Of a DNA stretch of 64,000 nucleotides, positions 23,201 through 35,582 are shown piece by piece. This DNA comes from Anseranas semipalmata. Its lineage: Eukaryota; Chordata; Aves; Anseriformes; Anseranatidae. Position 1 is the stretch's first letter, and each line of letters starts with the position of its first letter. The DNA is taken from NCBI GenBank assembly GCA_013399115.1, contig VXAA01000604.1:796016-860015 (forward strand), written 5' to 3'. The notes under the pieces were generated by a model, which saw nothing but the letters and a program-made list of their open reading frames with translations, was not told where the DNA came from and searched no databases. The position numbers and the translations under genes were made by a program.

Positions 23201-26200
23201 TGTGCTTTGTTTGGTGTCCCCCCCCNCTTTTTTTTTTTTAAACAGCACAGCTTTAGCAGTCCCTGCTGTCGCTCTCTGACTGCCACCTGTCCCGTGTTTG
23301 TGTTGGCAGACGGAAAATGGAGTCCTCCTGCCCTCGCTGCAGTCGGCCCTGCCCTTCCTGGACCTGCATGGCACCCCACGGCTGGAGTTTCACCAGTCAG
23401 TGTTCGACGAGCTGAGGGAGAAGCTGCTGGAGCGGGTCTCAGCCATCGCTTTGGAAGGGAAAGTTGAGGAAAGGTTTGTTGCTAGGCTTGTTGGTTACTT
23501 GGAGTGAGCTGGGATTTAATGTGAAAGCTACAGCAGATGAGTGGCTTCTGAAAATGAGAGTAGAGTTTTCAGGGGGTTCAAGCTCCAGTGTTTGAGATGA
23601 GCCACTTTGGTCCTTTACTGTTAGATGGTAGTTGGAGTCTCTTGCTCTTACGTGTTTTCAGATACAAGAAGCTGGAAGATCTCCTGGAGAAAAGCTTTTC
23701 CTTGGTCAAGATGCCTTCCATACAGCCTGTGGTAATGTGTGTCATGAAGCACTTGCCCAAGGTAAAACCACTGCCCCAGTTGGCCTGTTCTGTTACATCT
23801 CTGTTGTACGTCTTCTCTTAGCTGGGCTGGGCTGGGCTGCAAGCTCTGGCTGCAGACCCTCTGCAGGTGTTAGGAACTGACTGAAAATTTACTAAATTCT
23901 TATGTCTTTTAGCAGCTCAGTACCCTAATTTTAAAAGCATTTTACTTTTTCAAAATCAGGTGAGATAGTTTCCCTATTTTATTCAATACATGCAGCTTTC
24001 TGAAAGAAGTCAAAATCACTGTTACGTGAATTTTTCTATAGGTGATTGAAAAATCTATGGCAAGTGGAAAATAAGACTTGAAGAATGCAATTAGAAGCAG
24101 ACAGGATTGAGATTTAGATTTGTGAAACAAAAATCTGTAGGAGTAGCCTTATTAAAAGCATCATGTTATACTTAAGGTAATGGATTCAGAACTGTTACTG
24201 TCAGAACTTTTATAATCTACTGAGTTTTGAATCATCACCCCAAATCTCAGTGTCATAGGTTTAAAGAAAGCCTTTTGTCCTCTCTGAAAGAAATAAGGAA
24301 AAACTTGATGTGTAATTTGCTTGTTTAAGAATTTAAGTGTCTTAGGACTAGCTTACTGCTACTGGAGTAGGGAAGGCAAAAGATGAGACTGCAATATTTT
24401 ATTTAATTGCATTGTTGTGTAAATTACCAGACTGCCTGGGATTGTGATTTAGATGTCTTCTGCAGTCAGTTACTTATTACTTGGACAGTCAGGCAGGTGA
24501 TGTTCTCTACACTTAGGTAACTGCTCTGTTGATCATAGGTCCCTGAGAAGAAGCTGAAGTTAGTAATGGCTGATAAGGATTTGTATAAAGCATGTGCAGT
24601 GGAGGTGAAGCGCCAGATTTGGCAGGATAACCAGGCTCTTTTTGGTGATGAGGTATCTCCACTGCTGAAGCAATATATCCTGGAGAAAGAAAATATTCTC
24701 TTCAGCAACGATATTTCTGTCTTGCACAATTTCTTCAGTCCGTCTCCGAAAGCAAGACGTCAGGGAGAGGTAAGGACAAGGAAACCTCTCACAACATGCT
24801 TGTGAATGTTGTTCATCACCTTTCAGTCAACCTCATCAAATAGTGAAGTGCCTGTTTCAACCACCCAACTTTGCTACTAAAGTTGATTGGCTAGACAAAG
24901 TATTTGCAAGAAGTACAGACCATTTTATCGTACACATCTTGATCAAAGCAGCAGGAATTATTTTAATAGTTACTCGATGCTGTGTTATAATTGATTAATG
25001 TTCTGAGCTGTTTATGAACTTTAAATGCTCTCCTGTATTGCTCAGTCTGGTTTTAATATCCTTCAGCTGTTCTGAAGACAGAGCATGTCTATCAAATCAA
25101 TTTGATTATCTTAAATTTCTTTTCTTGGGGAATTTTTTTTTTTTAGCAGGATAGAGAGAGACCAACTTTTTTTTTTTTTTTTTAATTGGAAAGGAACATT
25201 GAAAGTTGTAGCTAAGTTGGCTTTCAGAAAAGTTGCTCTTTGGATGGAATTACATGAGGTGGCTGATCTGATCTGTCACTGCAGCTGGAAGGGCAGGTGC
25301 TGCTCCTCCCCTCCCTACCTGTAGCTCTGGTGATATCAGACCCTTCCACGAGCTGATTCAGCTCGGTAAGTGCTACAGAAACTTCAGCAAATAAAACCAG
25401 TAAGTGTGTTTCCAAGACAGTGAGTTAAATCTGCTTAAAGAAGAGATCACCTGGGACCAAAACCATTAAAAGAGAGAGGCTGGATCACACAAGCAGGCTT
25501 GATGTGGGAGGGAACAGTGGCATAGGTGTTTGGAGTGGGTCTCTCCTCTTTTTGGCAACAGCAAGCTATTAGATTGGATCACCTGTAATGTGCCACGTTA
25601 GGGGGCTTTTGCTCCAAAAGGGAAATACCAGAGTTTCTGTAAGGACCTTGCTATTGAGAATGCTAAGGAATAGCAGTGATAAGGCAGTATAATTCTTCAA
25701 TTTCAGGGAGGGTACCGTGTCTGTTACTTGGGGGAGATGGTTTGGATCTGTTTTGCTTTCAAAAGCCTGCTTTTAGTGCAAGTACTCTGGTGCAGTTTGG
25801 TTCAGGTTCATACGTTCTAATGTCCACAGCCTGAAAGTAGATAGAAATAAAACAAGTCTTCCAAAGAAAAGTGATCTTCTTTCCATGTTACAGTAATTTT
25901 TTTTTTTTTTTTGCAAGAGAGCCTGCTTTGAAATTCCTGGCTCTTTCATTATGCTTTCATTATGGCTGTGAAAGATTTGGTGAACATCTCTTGAAGAAGC
26001 ACTTTTGGAAATCCTGGTTTAAAATAATTCTTTTTAAGGAACTCAGGTCAATGCGGATGTTTCAAACTTGATAAATCATGTAGAAGAAGTAATTTACATT
26101 TTGCGTGTGTGTGGTCACTGTATCTCTTGGTACTGAGTGCACATTTTTCCACTTTGGATTTAGGTGGTTCAGAAGCTGACACAGATGATTGGGAAGAATG

Positions 26201-29200
26201 TGAAGCTCTACGATATGGTGTTGCAGTTTCTGAGAACCTTGTTCCTTCGGACAAGGAATGTTCATTACTGCACGCTACGGGCAGAGCTCCTGATGTCACT
26301 TCATGACCTGGAAATCAGTGAAATCTGCACCGTTGACCCCTGTCATAAGGTATTAGTCATGTGGGACAGATGGGAGTATTTCTGGAGAATTTTCTCTTTC
26401 GCCCACTCCTGTGCATACCTGCTGCCCTGCAGGACTTCAGACCAGAGAAGATGAGCCCTCTCTGTGAAGAGAGTTCAGACCTTGAATCCAAAAGTCATCT
26501 TATAGGCCTTGGAACTTCAGGTGAAAATTTCATCTTGGTTAACCAGCAGCTTGCTTTCATTTCATAACCCATAAATCATTCAAATTTATGGTACTTGTGG
26601 AACGTTAAAAATAGCATCTAATCTGACCTATGTAGATGCTGCAAAAAATAATCAAAAACATTAGCTAGCCCCAGGTTCTTAATCAAAGCTTGCTTTCCTT
26701 CCTGTTGTGCTGATGTGACACACTCCATCTGTCAATAAACTGTGTGTGTAACATTAAATACTTTGGATCTTGAATTATAAAAACATTAAACTATTAAAAT
26801 ATTGGGGTGTGGTGGGTGCAGTGTTAGTGTCACATCAGGATTTTGTTGCTGGTCCTTTGTCCATGGTCGGCATCATTCTGATCTACAAGAAGGCTTTTTT
26901 TCTAAGTAATGCCGGCAAGTTTTATGTGTATTCTGCTTATAGAGAATATGTCCTAGAGTGATAATAAATATTACTGCATGCTCTTTAATGTCTTCTGATC
27001 AAGAGTCTCAAAATCAGTGTACAGACAGTGACTGAAAAGAAAAGGGCAATTCTTGTGCAAGTTACAGATTGTTTTCAGTGGCCTCATTTTGCCACTGTAT
27101 AATGCAGTGGCTGGTGTAAGGAAAGTAAGCCATGATGAAAGCATTTGAGAAAATTGAGCAAGCTTTTCGTTCTTGACAGCTGAAATGTTGAGGAAAATAT
27201 ATATTGTTTTCTTAAAGGAAAAAAAAAACAATTTTAGGTCAGATAAAATGTTTTACTCGGCTATCTTTTTCCGTTTTGATATGAAAGCAGAGACAGCTCC
27301 ACTGTTAATAACCCCTTCTTACAGGGTGGGAGTTGTAGCACAATGGCTAAAATACCCCTCATTATTGCTAATTGATGTAGCTTCAGTGTGAGCCTTAATT
27401 GCCAGGGAATGCCTGTCTCGGGAGGGGAGAAAGTGACAACTGTTTAACTTACATCGGTACCTCCTTTTGGGATGTTTGTATGTTTGATCCCCTCTGTATT
27501 TGTGATCAGCTTGCCACCATACCCAAATATATTAACAAAGCTTATTAACTCCAGAGTTTTGGAGGTCAGTCCAAGGCTGTTTTCTTTGATATTGTGTATT
27601 TTATTGCCAGTTTAATAAGCCCTGTCATTATCATCAAGCTTTCTCCTTTTTTTTTTTTTTATTTTTTTATTTTCTTTTTTTTTTGAACAGTTCACCTGGT
27701 GCCTTGATGCCTGCATTCGGGAAAAGTTTGTGGACAACAAGAGAGCTCGGGAACTGCAGGGGTTTCTGGATGGAGTGAAGAAGGGACAAGAACAAGTTTT
27801 GGGGTAAGCTGCTTAGGTTGTTTATTGAGAAACTGAAGATGACTTCCCAGCAGTCACAACATCTAACATGTATTTTAGGTGTTAATTCTTCCCTAAAGCT
27901 AGCTAGCAGCTAGTAGTTCTTCAGCGTGGTCAAATCCTGTAGATTCATCAGCGTTACTGCACTAGGGCATAGGCAGACACATTCTGGTGACATAATTTGT
28001 ACTGCTTAAGTTACTACCCTCGAGTGATTGTTGCAGTCTCCCTTATGGCCTGGTAACTGGCTGTGTGAGGTCTCCTGTTTCATTTCAGTGCAAAAGACCT
28101 TTAGGAATTGTTTTCTTTGACTCAAAAGAGCACATTATCTGAAATAACATTCATACTGTTTTTACAAAGGCAGGAGAAGGTTCGTGGGGTGGACACCTGT
28201 AGGTAATGAAAGACAGAAATTTGGGTTTTACATTAAACTAAGGGTATTGTTGCAGTAATTGCCTTGTGTCTCTCTCTCCTCTTTAACACAGCAGTTTGCA
28301 TGTGTTTTTTGTGTTTAAAGAAAAAGCGTACGCAAACGCATATACTGCTTTGACATTACATCTAATAGTTGAGAGGATTACAAGAACAGGCTCAAACATC
28401 TTACCCCAGTGAGACGCGTCTTCTTAAGAAGCTAGTGTCCTACAGCTGGATATGGAACTGGGCTGCAGGGTTGGTTGTTATGTGTGACGTGTATTTGATT
28501 TTTGCTTCTCTCAGGGACTTATCAATGATTTTGTGTGATCCCTTTGCCATTAACACCTTAGCCTTGAGTACCATAAGGCACCTGCAAGACCTGGTTGGGC
28601 AGGACACTTTACCCAGGGTGAGTGTCACGGCATGTGTACCTAGTGTGAACTGCTATAGTCTTAATTGAATAGTGTTCATCAGCAAAAACTGGCAATATAG
28701 AAGTATGATTAAGTTCTCAAATGAGCATGTAATTTGAAATAAGAGAAATGTGGTACCAGCTTCCCATTTGTAGCGCATACCTTAGAGCTCTGCAGGAGCA
28801 CTGTTTGGAGATGGGTATTTTGGAGCTCTGAACTGATAATGAATTCTTTGCATGGCTCATTCTGTCCTAATAGCTATGCATATACATACATCCCTGCTTT
28901 GTCCTTCCATCAGTTTACCTAACCGCAGCAGCCTTTATTCCCTGCATGAGGCATTTGCTGTTTTTATCCCTGAGTTGTTAAATTTCGTTGTTGGATTAAA
29001 TAACTCCTTCATGGCAGTTTAAGATTGAAATTTGTTTTGGTTTCAGGGCACAATATAAATAAAAAACTGTCGTTGTTCTTGCACACACTCCCCATTTCTT
29101 ACTTCTGCCAAGATGACTTGATTCATCCTGACGCATTACATTTCAGTATCCTAATTTAGCTGGGCACCTTTAAAAACAGTTTCCTGATCACACTGGCTGT

Positions 29201-32200
29201 ATACTTCTTGGCACATTATAAAATGTTACAAAAAACAACTCTCAGGTGTGTGTGTTGCTCTTGCAGCTATTTGATTCCCATTTGAGGAATCGGCTATCAA
29301 TTAAATTTGAGAAGGGAATGCCTCTAGCAATGTTTGATAAACTGTTAGTCCAGGAGAGCTTTGAATGTAAACCACTGCTTCCAAAGAAGTATCTGTAAGT
29401 GCAAATTGTGGAAGATCAAACTATCTGTTTTTTCTCCTCCTCCTTAAAATTCGAGGAAAGCCCAGATCTGCTGCTGCTCCTTAGGATGCTCTCTTTGGGA
29501 CAGGGGGCCTGGGACATGATTGACAGTCAAGTCTTCAAGGAACCAAAAATGGTGAGCCTTCTTTAGATTTGTTTCTTATTTAATTTGCATTATGCGTCCC
29601 TGATGTAATCTTCAACTTTCTGCATTCCTCTCATCAATAATTTAGAAAAAAACATGTAAGTGGTCACAGAGCAGCAGCTCAAATGGACACACTGAAAGCT
29701 TCGTTTACCTGCTTTTTCATTTACATGAATGTCTGGCCCTTACTGTTTTTAATTTGAACTGTTCCTCTGTTAAATTCTGTAGCCTTCCATTCTGTGAATC
29801 TGATACAACACACAGGTTGTTCTGCTTTGTGTGGAGACAAGATGCATGTAAACTCTTTTCTGTTGCTACTCTAGTCATGCATTGATCCCTGTCAGTTTAG
29901 GGAATGAAGAAAATGATTTGTAAGTGCTGATAAAAGCAATGGTACCATCCTTAACATGCAGTGGTTGCAGATCGGAAAAGGTCTCTTGGAAGAAATGCTA
30001 CGTAATTGTCCAGAGAAAGAATTTGAGCAGGACTATTTCTGTAGATTTAGGTGAAATACACTTTTCCTCATTACCAGGGGATCATGTGGAAATGAATTTT
30101 TCAAGAAGTTTGAAGGGAACTGGATGTCTGAAAGCTTGTTTTCCTAAGTGTTGGGCAGGGCTATTAATATTGCCTTAATATTTGTTACAGTGCTGTGGGA
30201 CTATTAGGTGGCATGAACTGATTGATGAAAGCACTGTTCTTTCCCCTCTCTTCTTCCATCCCTCTAAGGAAGCTGAGCTGATCACTAAGTTCTTGCCTAT
30301 GCTGATGTCTTTCGTCGTGGATGACCACACGTTCAATGTAGATCAGAAACTCCCCTCAGAAGAAAAGGGGCCAATTCCCTACCCCAGCACCATTCCTGAA
30401 GCTTTCACCAAGTAAGTAATCTGCCTTACCAACCTTTTACATATTAGTCTTGTTACTAAAGCAAAACATCAAGGAGCCAACCAACACTGACAGGAGAAAA
30501 CACTGTATGTGATAAAATGAAGACTTTTTTGGGGTAAGATTTAGTCCTGGTTAATCAAGCCTGAACTTTACATTTAGCGGAACAGGTTTGCACCATGATT
30601 CCTCAAATAAAATATACCTACATAAAATACTATTTCTTGCTATGACCATTTTTTCAGCAGGGTGAATATGAAAGTACTTGGTAGTATTCCTTTCAAATAT
30701 GCTTATTGTGTAACTTCCAAAGCAGTGAATGATGAATGTTTGAGTGATGCCATTTCATCTGGGTGCAGCTGGATAAGTGCCTGTGTTTGCTGTCTAGAGA
30801 GTGCTATTGTAAATCATAAGTTCTGCATTTTTGTCACAGAGACACTCTCTGTTGACAACCTGTCATTCCAGGGGCTTCAAAGAGATTATTAAAATCCTCT
30901 GTCTGCTCTGTCATATTCAGATCTTGCGCTAATTTCCAGCACAATTCTTGTCTGTATGCCAGAATCTGGAGTACTATATCCCAGTAGTTGTACTTCAAAT
31001 TGCTCTATGATAGTGTTGATATTTGATTTTTGGGAAACCTTAAAACACTGTTGTGCTTTGTATCATTTTTGAATACTTGGGCTTCTTTTAAACCCCCTTT
31101 TGGGTGATCGCTTTTATTTGAAATGTTCACATTTAAATCCAATTGTTTGATTGTAAGGCAATGCAATGTTTGCTGAACAGTAAATTTTTCGGGACCGTGC
31201 TAGTGGACTTAGTGGCGATCATCTACTCAGTCATCGAGTAGCTTCTTTTCATTGGGTTCGAGGTTAGCCACTGCTGTAACTGCTTGATTCCTATCCAACA
31301 CTGTTTAAACCCTTTAAAGAAAAACAATATCTGTTTTATTGATTAAGAAACTTTGCTTCTGCCATAACAGATTCTTGCAGGACAACAAAATAGCTTGTGA
31401 GATTGGGCTATACTACATCCTTCACATCACTAAACAGAGGAACAAGAATGCTTTCCTCAGGCTCCTGCCAGCACTAGGTGAGTTTGGGTCTTGTCTTCTA
31501 TTCTGTAGCTGTTTGCCTTGTTTTGGAGGCCAAGGAGGCAAGTAACAATCTGAAATGAAACTGGTTTCAGAAACAAAGACATATGTTCTGCTTTTGGCTG
31601 TTCTGGTGACTTAATTGTAAAGCACTGCAGAGTGACGTGTTTGTTTTTTTGTCTGCAATTAGGATATTTTTCTGCTGATCCAAGAATTTAGGGGTAGTGG
31701 CTGAAGGTCAGTAGTTCCTTACATCAAAGGCTGTATTAACAATGGGATTAGCTGAGAGCTATTTGGAATGAAGCTGAAAGATAAAAAGCAGGTGGCTTAA
31801 TTCAGCTGCTGCTCACAGTAATTGCATGTGGCCAGAAATTCCTGGGACTTGGCTTTGTGTGGTGAAAAAACCTGTAACAAAACAGGACAAAACACAGCCC
31901 TAAATTCCTCTCTGGGACTACCTTCTTAACTGACTTCTCTGGGCTAAGTTGCATGAGAGCTCTAAAGCAGTCTTAGGAATTGCTGCTCCCAGTAGTGGAG
32001 GGGCTCACTTCCCACTCCCTCCCTCGCCAGTGTTCTGTGGATCCTTTAACCATCAGCTCATTTATGTGGGTGACTGGTAAGTTTCACTGGTAAGTGATTT
32101 GCAACTGTTCACTTTGGGGTCTGAGAAGTGCAAGGAGGTGGATGTGACCATAAGCAGAGGACTATGGAGAAGTATAGCAGGGGACCCTGTGATTTTGGTA

Positions 32201-33896
32201 GCAGCAAGCTGCTCTGTGTGACTTCAGTCTTGATGGAGTCGTGGGTTTTCTATGTACTTTTCTCAGACCTCTGCTGCTAATATGAAAGGTCATTGCCATC
32301 TGCCTGGGCTACCTGTTGTAAAAGCCAGTAAGGAAAAGTTTTTGCAAAGTTTTCATCAGGAACATCTGCTATGTAGTCAGGGTTTGGCACATCCTTGCAA
32401 GTCTCATTCTCTCTCTTTTCATGTTGTATAGTTGAGACATTCAGTGACTTGGCCTTCAGTGATATATTTCTGCATCTGCTCACTGGTAACCTCACGCTGC
32501 TGGGTGATGAATTTGCACTTGAGGAGTTCTGCACCAGTCTCTTTGATGGCTTCTTTCTCACTGCCTGCTCAAGGTAAATCTGATCTTCCTCAGGGTAAGT
32601 GAGTTTACAGGATAGCTGAGAGAGGCTGTACTTCTTTGAACTATTGTTTAATATTTCAACAAATTCTTCATGCACAGTTAAAATATTAGCCTGATATTGT
32701 TTTTCTTTTAGGAAGAGCTTATGTTTTGTGATAAAGTTTTTTTTAATAGCAAAATTGTTAAGTGTTGATTATAAATTATTACCTAAACTGTAATTCGTTG
32801 TTCTCAAGTTGGAGTTGCAAAAGATAATATCCTTCATGCTTTCCGACAGCTGTGAATATGAAGCACTAACTGCAGCTCTGCAGTATCAGCTGCACACAGA
32901 AAGCCTGTTTGTTAATTCTTTTAAGTCAGTGTGGTTTAACTGGTGGTCAGATCTGATCTCTGGAAGGCTTCCCGAAAAGTGACTAGAACTGCTGCTCAGA
33001 CGTGGCAGTATTTGGTGCTGCTGCCGCCACTTCCTCCACATGCACTGGGGGCCAAACATCCTCCTGTATGTGCAGATGGCCTGTCCAGCGCAGCTGAGAG
33101 AGACAAATTGCTGCTATGTAATACAGTCTGTGCTTAAAAACCACCTCTCCTTCCCCATGGTTGCTACGGTTAGTCCACCCCTGTTGAATTAATTATATGA
33201 ATTGCTTGGAAGTCTAAGGCAGAGTTAGCACTTTGTAGCATGCAGGCAATTCTCAGGTATTTGGGGAGATTACAACACAGCTGTCAGTCTGTGGTTGTGT
33301 TAGGTATTCTTCTGGTAGTGTTGCTGTAGGTTTCACATTCTTCAAGTCTGCATTTGTTTATATCAGTTACTCTGCTTTAAAATTGCTTTTTGCAGAAAGG
33401 AGAATGTACACAGACATGTGCTAAGACTGCTGCTTCATCTGCATCACAAAGTGGCGCCTGCCAAATTAGAGTCTCTCCAGAAGGCTTTAGAACCCACCAA
33501 ACAGGTGAGAAGGGAAACACAAGAAAGGGAAAATTAATTGCAAATGAAAGCAGCTGCCTTTCCAGACGTTGCTTAATGGAATGTGTACTCTGCTCAGATA
33601 GCAGCTTTCCAAGTTGTCTTAATTACCTTGTAACTTCCTCTTTCTCTGTTGGTTTGTGTTAAAACATTGAGGGTAATTGCATATTTAGTGCTGTAGCTAG
33701 TAGTAGCAAGAATGAAGTCTGACTTCTGTTTTTCCCCTCCCTAAATCTCTTTCTGCAGAGTGGGGAAGCTGTGAAGGAGCTTTATAACCAACTCACTGAG
33801 AAACTGGAGCTTCGCAAGCCTAGTCCAGCCGAAGTGACTGAGACTCCCTCCATGGAACTGCCCTTGCCCACTGTGCCCACACCAGCCTCACGCTGA
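23016..33896 (+). CDS. NELFB: Negative elongation factor subunit B (NELFB/COBRA1), 13 exons, 577 aa
   Basis: Subunit of the nuclear NELF complex, which with DSIF holds RNA polymerase II in promoter-proximal pausing. Coding exons: 23016-23117, 23310-23473, 23662-23761, 24539-24769, 26164-26349, 27691-27803, 28515-28617, 29456-29551, 30269-30411, 31371-31477, 32432-32573, 33396-33504, 33759-33896. All junctions are AG/GT with matching phases, and the total of 1734 bases gives 577 residues against 580 in human. The start sits in a good Kozak context (GCCGCCATGT) and the protein begins MYAGLQELGVANGEDLKE, nearly identical to mammals. Other conserved blocks include VMCVMKHLPK, DNQALFGDEVSPLLKQYIL, TLFLRTRNVHYCTLRAELL and the exon-11 LFDGFFLT segment; the tail is Pro-rich and diverges most. 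No frame breaks were found. The gene is divergent to the NTPDase gene with 2165 bases between start codons. A candidate extra exon lies in intron 7. Confidence 0.97.
27640..27690 (+). promoter_or_regulatory. Very long T-rich polypyrimidine tract before NELFB exon 6
   Basis: About 50 nearly uninterrupted pyrimidines, mostly T, precede the GAACAG acceptor at 27685-27690. This is a strong U2AF/PTB-type binding context. The length may vary or be misassembled because it is homopolymeric. Confidence 0.5.
29267..29394 (+). other. Candidate alternative (poison) exon in NELFB intron 7
   Basis: This 128-base segment has a strong acceptor (pyrimidine-rich tract ending GCTCTTGCAG) and a consensus donor (CT|GTAAGTG). 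It is open in phase 0, the phase in which exon 7 ends. It matches no part of known NELFB protein. Because 128 is not divisible by three, inclusion would shift exon 8 and reach a TGA roughly 60 bases into it, with five further junctions downstream, so the transcript should be a nonsense-mediated-decay target. Splice signals and frame are seen; use is inferred. It could also be a pseudo-exon. Confidence 0.4.
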
Positions 33897-34300
33897 GCTA
33901 TGTTTGTAGGGCAAGAGTGAGACAGGAGAAAAACTAACCTAGTGCTCAGCAGCGTGAAGGCACTGTACTGCCTTGTCAAGTGTCTCTGCCTACAGGGTGG
34001 AAACAAACAAACAAACAAAAGCCACTGAAGCTCTTTCAGGAAACACTGCAGTTTACCTAACTCACTGGCTCTTGCTGGTTAGAAAACTCTGCGTGCAGTG
34101 CATTGCAGAGGTTTACTTTTCTTAAAGATAGCTGAGTGTCTTCTTGTAGATCACTTAAAACTGACTGTACAATTTTTTTTTTCAAAAACAAAAGGTGTAT
34201 TTTTAAGCTTTGCATCTTGTATTCTTAAACTCTATTTCAAGAACTGATAAATGAGTGTCTAACTTACGGTTGAGCAGATAGAACTCCTGAAGGCTAACCA
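33897..34300 (+). other. NELFB 3' untranslated region, end not resolved
   Basis: Sequence after the TGA is AT-rich and contains an (AAAC)n run at 34001-34020. No canonical AATAAA lies within the next 1 kb; a GATAAA variant near 34250 is a weak candidate for the poly(A) signal. Confidence 0.35.
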
Positions 34301-34904
34301 TAGCTTTTTCCCTGGATGTTAGTTTGTTCCTCTCTGTCTTTAGAGAAGATGCTCAGCAGATGGAAATGTCAGAGGAGATAAGCTTCACTGATGTGATTTC
34401 CTGTTTAAGGTTCTAGCTCTTTGCTACATGGTAAGACATGCTGCGTTACTCAGAGATGTCTACCACTGTCACTTCACCAAGAATCAATGAACAGCCATCT
34501 TCTTATGAAGAAGGCCAGAAATTGAATCAGTCTCTTGCTTTCCTTTCCCCCCCCACTTTTCTCCAAAGGAGTAGCTTTAAATGAATCTTGGAGCCAGTGA
34601 AGTAAAACCAAGACTACTATGTTCCCAAATGGCAGTAGGGTTTGAGTGTAGGCAGAGCGAAATTCTGACTGAAAAATAGCCCGTTCTTCATGGCTTTTCT
34701 GTGTTGCTGTATGTACTGATACAGTTAATTCCTGTTCTGCTTTTACTGCTGCCTCAGTGTAAATGTTAGGCAGAGTGCGCAGGAAGATGAGCATGGGAAA
34801 AGAACGAGTTGTGTGAGTTTACAAGTGAGTTTGCGTTGATTTCAGCAGGTACAATATATCTGAAAAGAATCTCACCAGTCCTCTGTAAGCAGGAAGCTGC
34901 CTGC

Positions 34905-35430
34905 ATGAATTGTTCTGAATTGCAGAATAACTCAGGTATTGAAGGCACCTCTGAGGGTCTCTGGTTCACCCTCTGACTCAGACTAGGGTCTACCTGGATG
35001 AGGTTGCTCAAGAGTAGGACTTTGTATTTACCTTTGAATTTCTTGAGATTTCTGTCAGGTCATTTCTCCAGCCTGTTGAGGTCCCTCTGAACAGCAGCTC
35101 TGCCCCGTGTGTCAGCCATTCCCACAACTTGGTATCATTTGCAAACTTGCTGAGGGTGTGTTCTGTCTTTAGGTTGTAAATAGAGGCATTAAACAGTATT
35201 AGCCCTGTTACTGACCCCTGAGGAATGTTAGAAGTAACTGGCTGCCGGTTGGACTTTGTGCTGTTGATCACAACCCTGTGGACCTGGTGTCTTGCCAGTT
35301 TTCCATGCGGTTATCTGAACTGCAGCAAAATAATTTGGCTGTATGTGTTCTTCAGGCAGTCTAAAGCCATTTAAAGTCGAGGTAAACTCCACTGCTCTCC
35401 CCTTGTCCACCAAGCCAGGTATCTCTTCTT
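34905..35430 (-). repeat. CR1 LINE fragment, minus orientation, broken reverse-transcriptase ORF
   Basis: Read on the minus strand it encodes recognisable CR1 reverse-transcriptase pieces, including VTSNIPQGSVTGLILFNA and HTLSKFANDTKLW (the active-site box, FADD in intact copies, here FAND), preceded by a VDKGRAV motif. It then runs with an internal deletion into the CR1 3' tail near 34920-35010. Frameshifts, a stop and the altered active site mark it as dead. Many substitutions suggest an old insertion. Confidence 0.85.
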
Positions 35431-35533
35431 CGAAGGTTATCAGGTTTGTCAGGCACAGTTAACCCCTGGATTTTGCCCACCCATGCTGGCTATGCCCGGT
35501 CACTTTCTGGTCCTTCTTTTATTTTCCCATCAC

Positions 35534-35582
35534 NNNNNNNNNNNNNNNNNNNNNNNNNNNNNNNNNAAAAAAAAAAAAAAAA
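35534..35582. other. Assembly gap (33 Ns) followed by a poly-A run
   Basis: The Ns at 35534-35566 are followed directly by a homopolymer A tract, suggesting that the gap arose at a low-complexity or repeat-end sequence next to the CR1 fragment. The true length is unknown. Confidence 0.95.

Noticed and set aside
29267..29394. Reading this segment as a normal constitutive NELFB exon
   Set aside because: It would shift the frame and end the protein early. Direct joining of exon 7 to exon 8 restores the conserved RESPDLLLLLR sequence, so it can at most be alternative.
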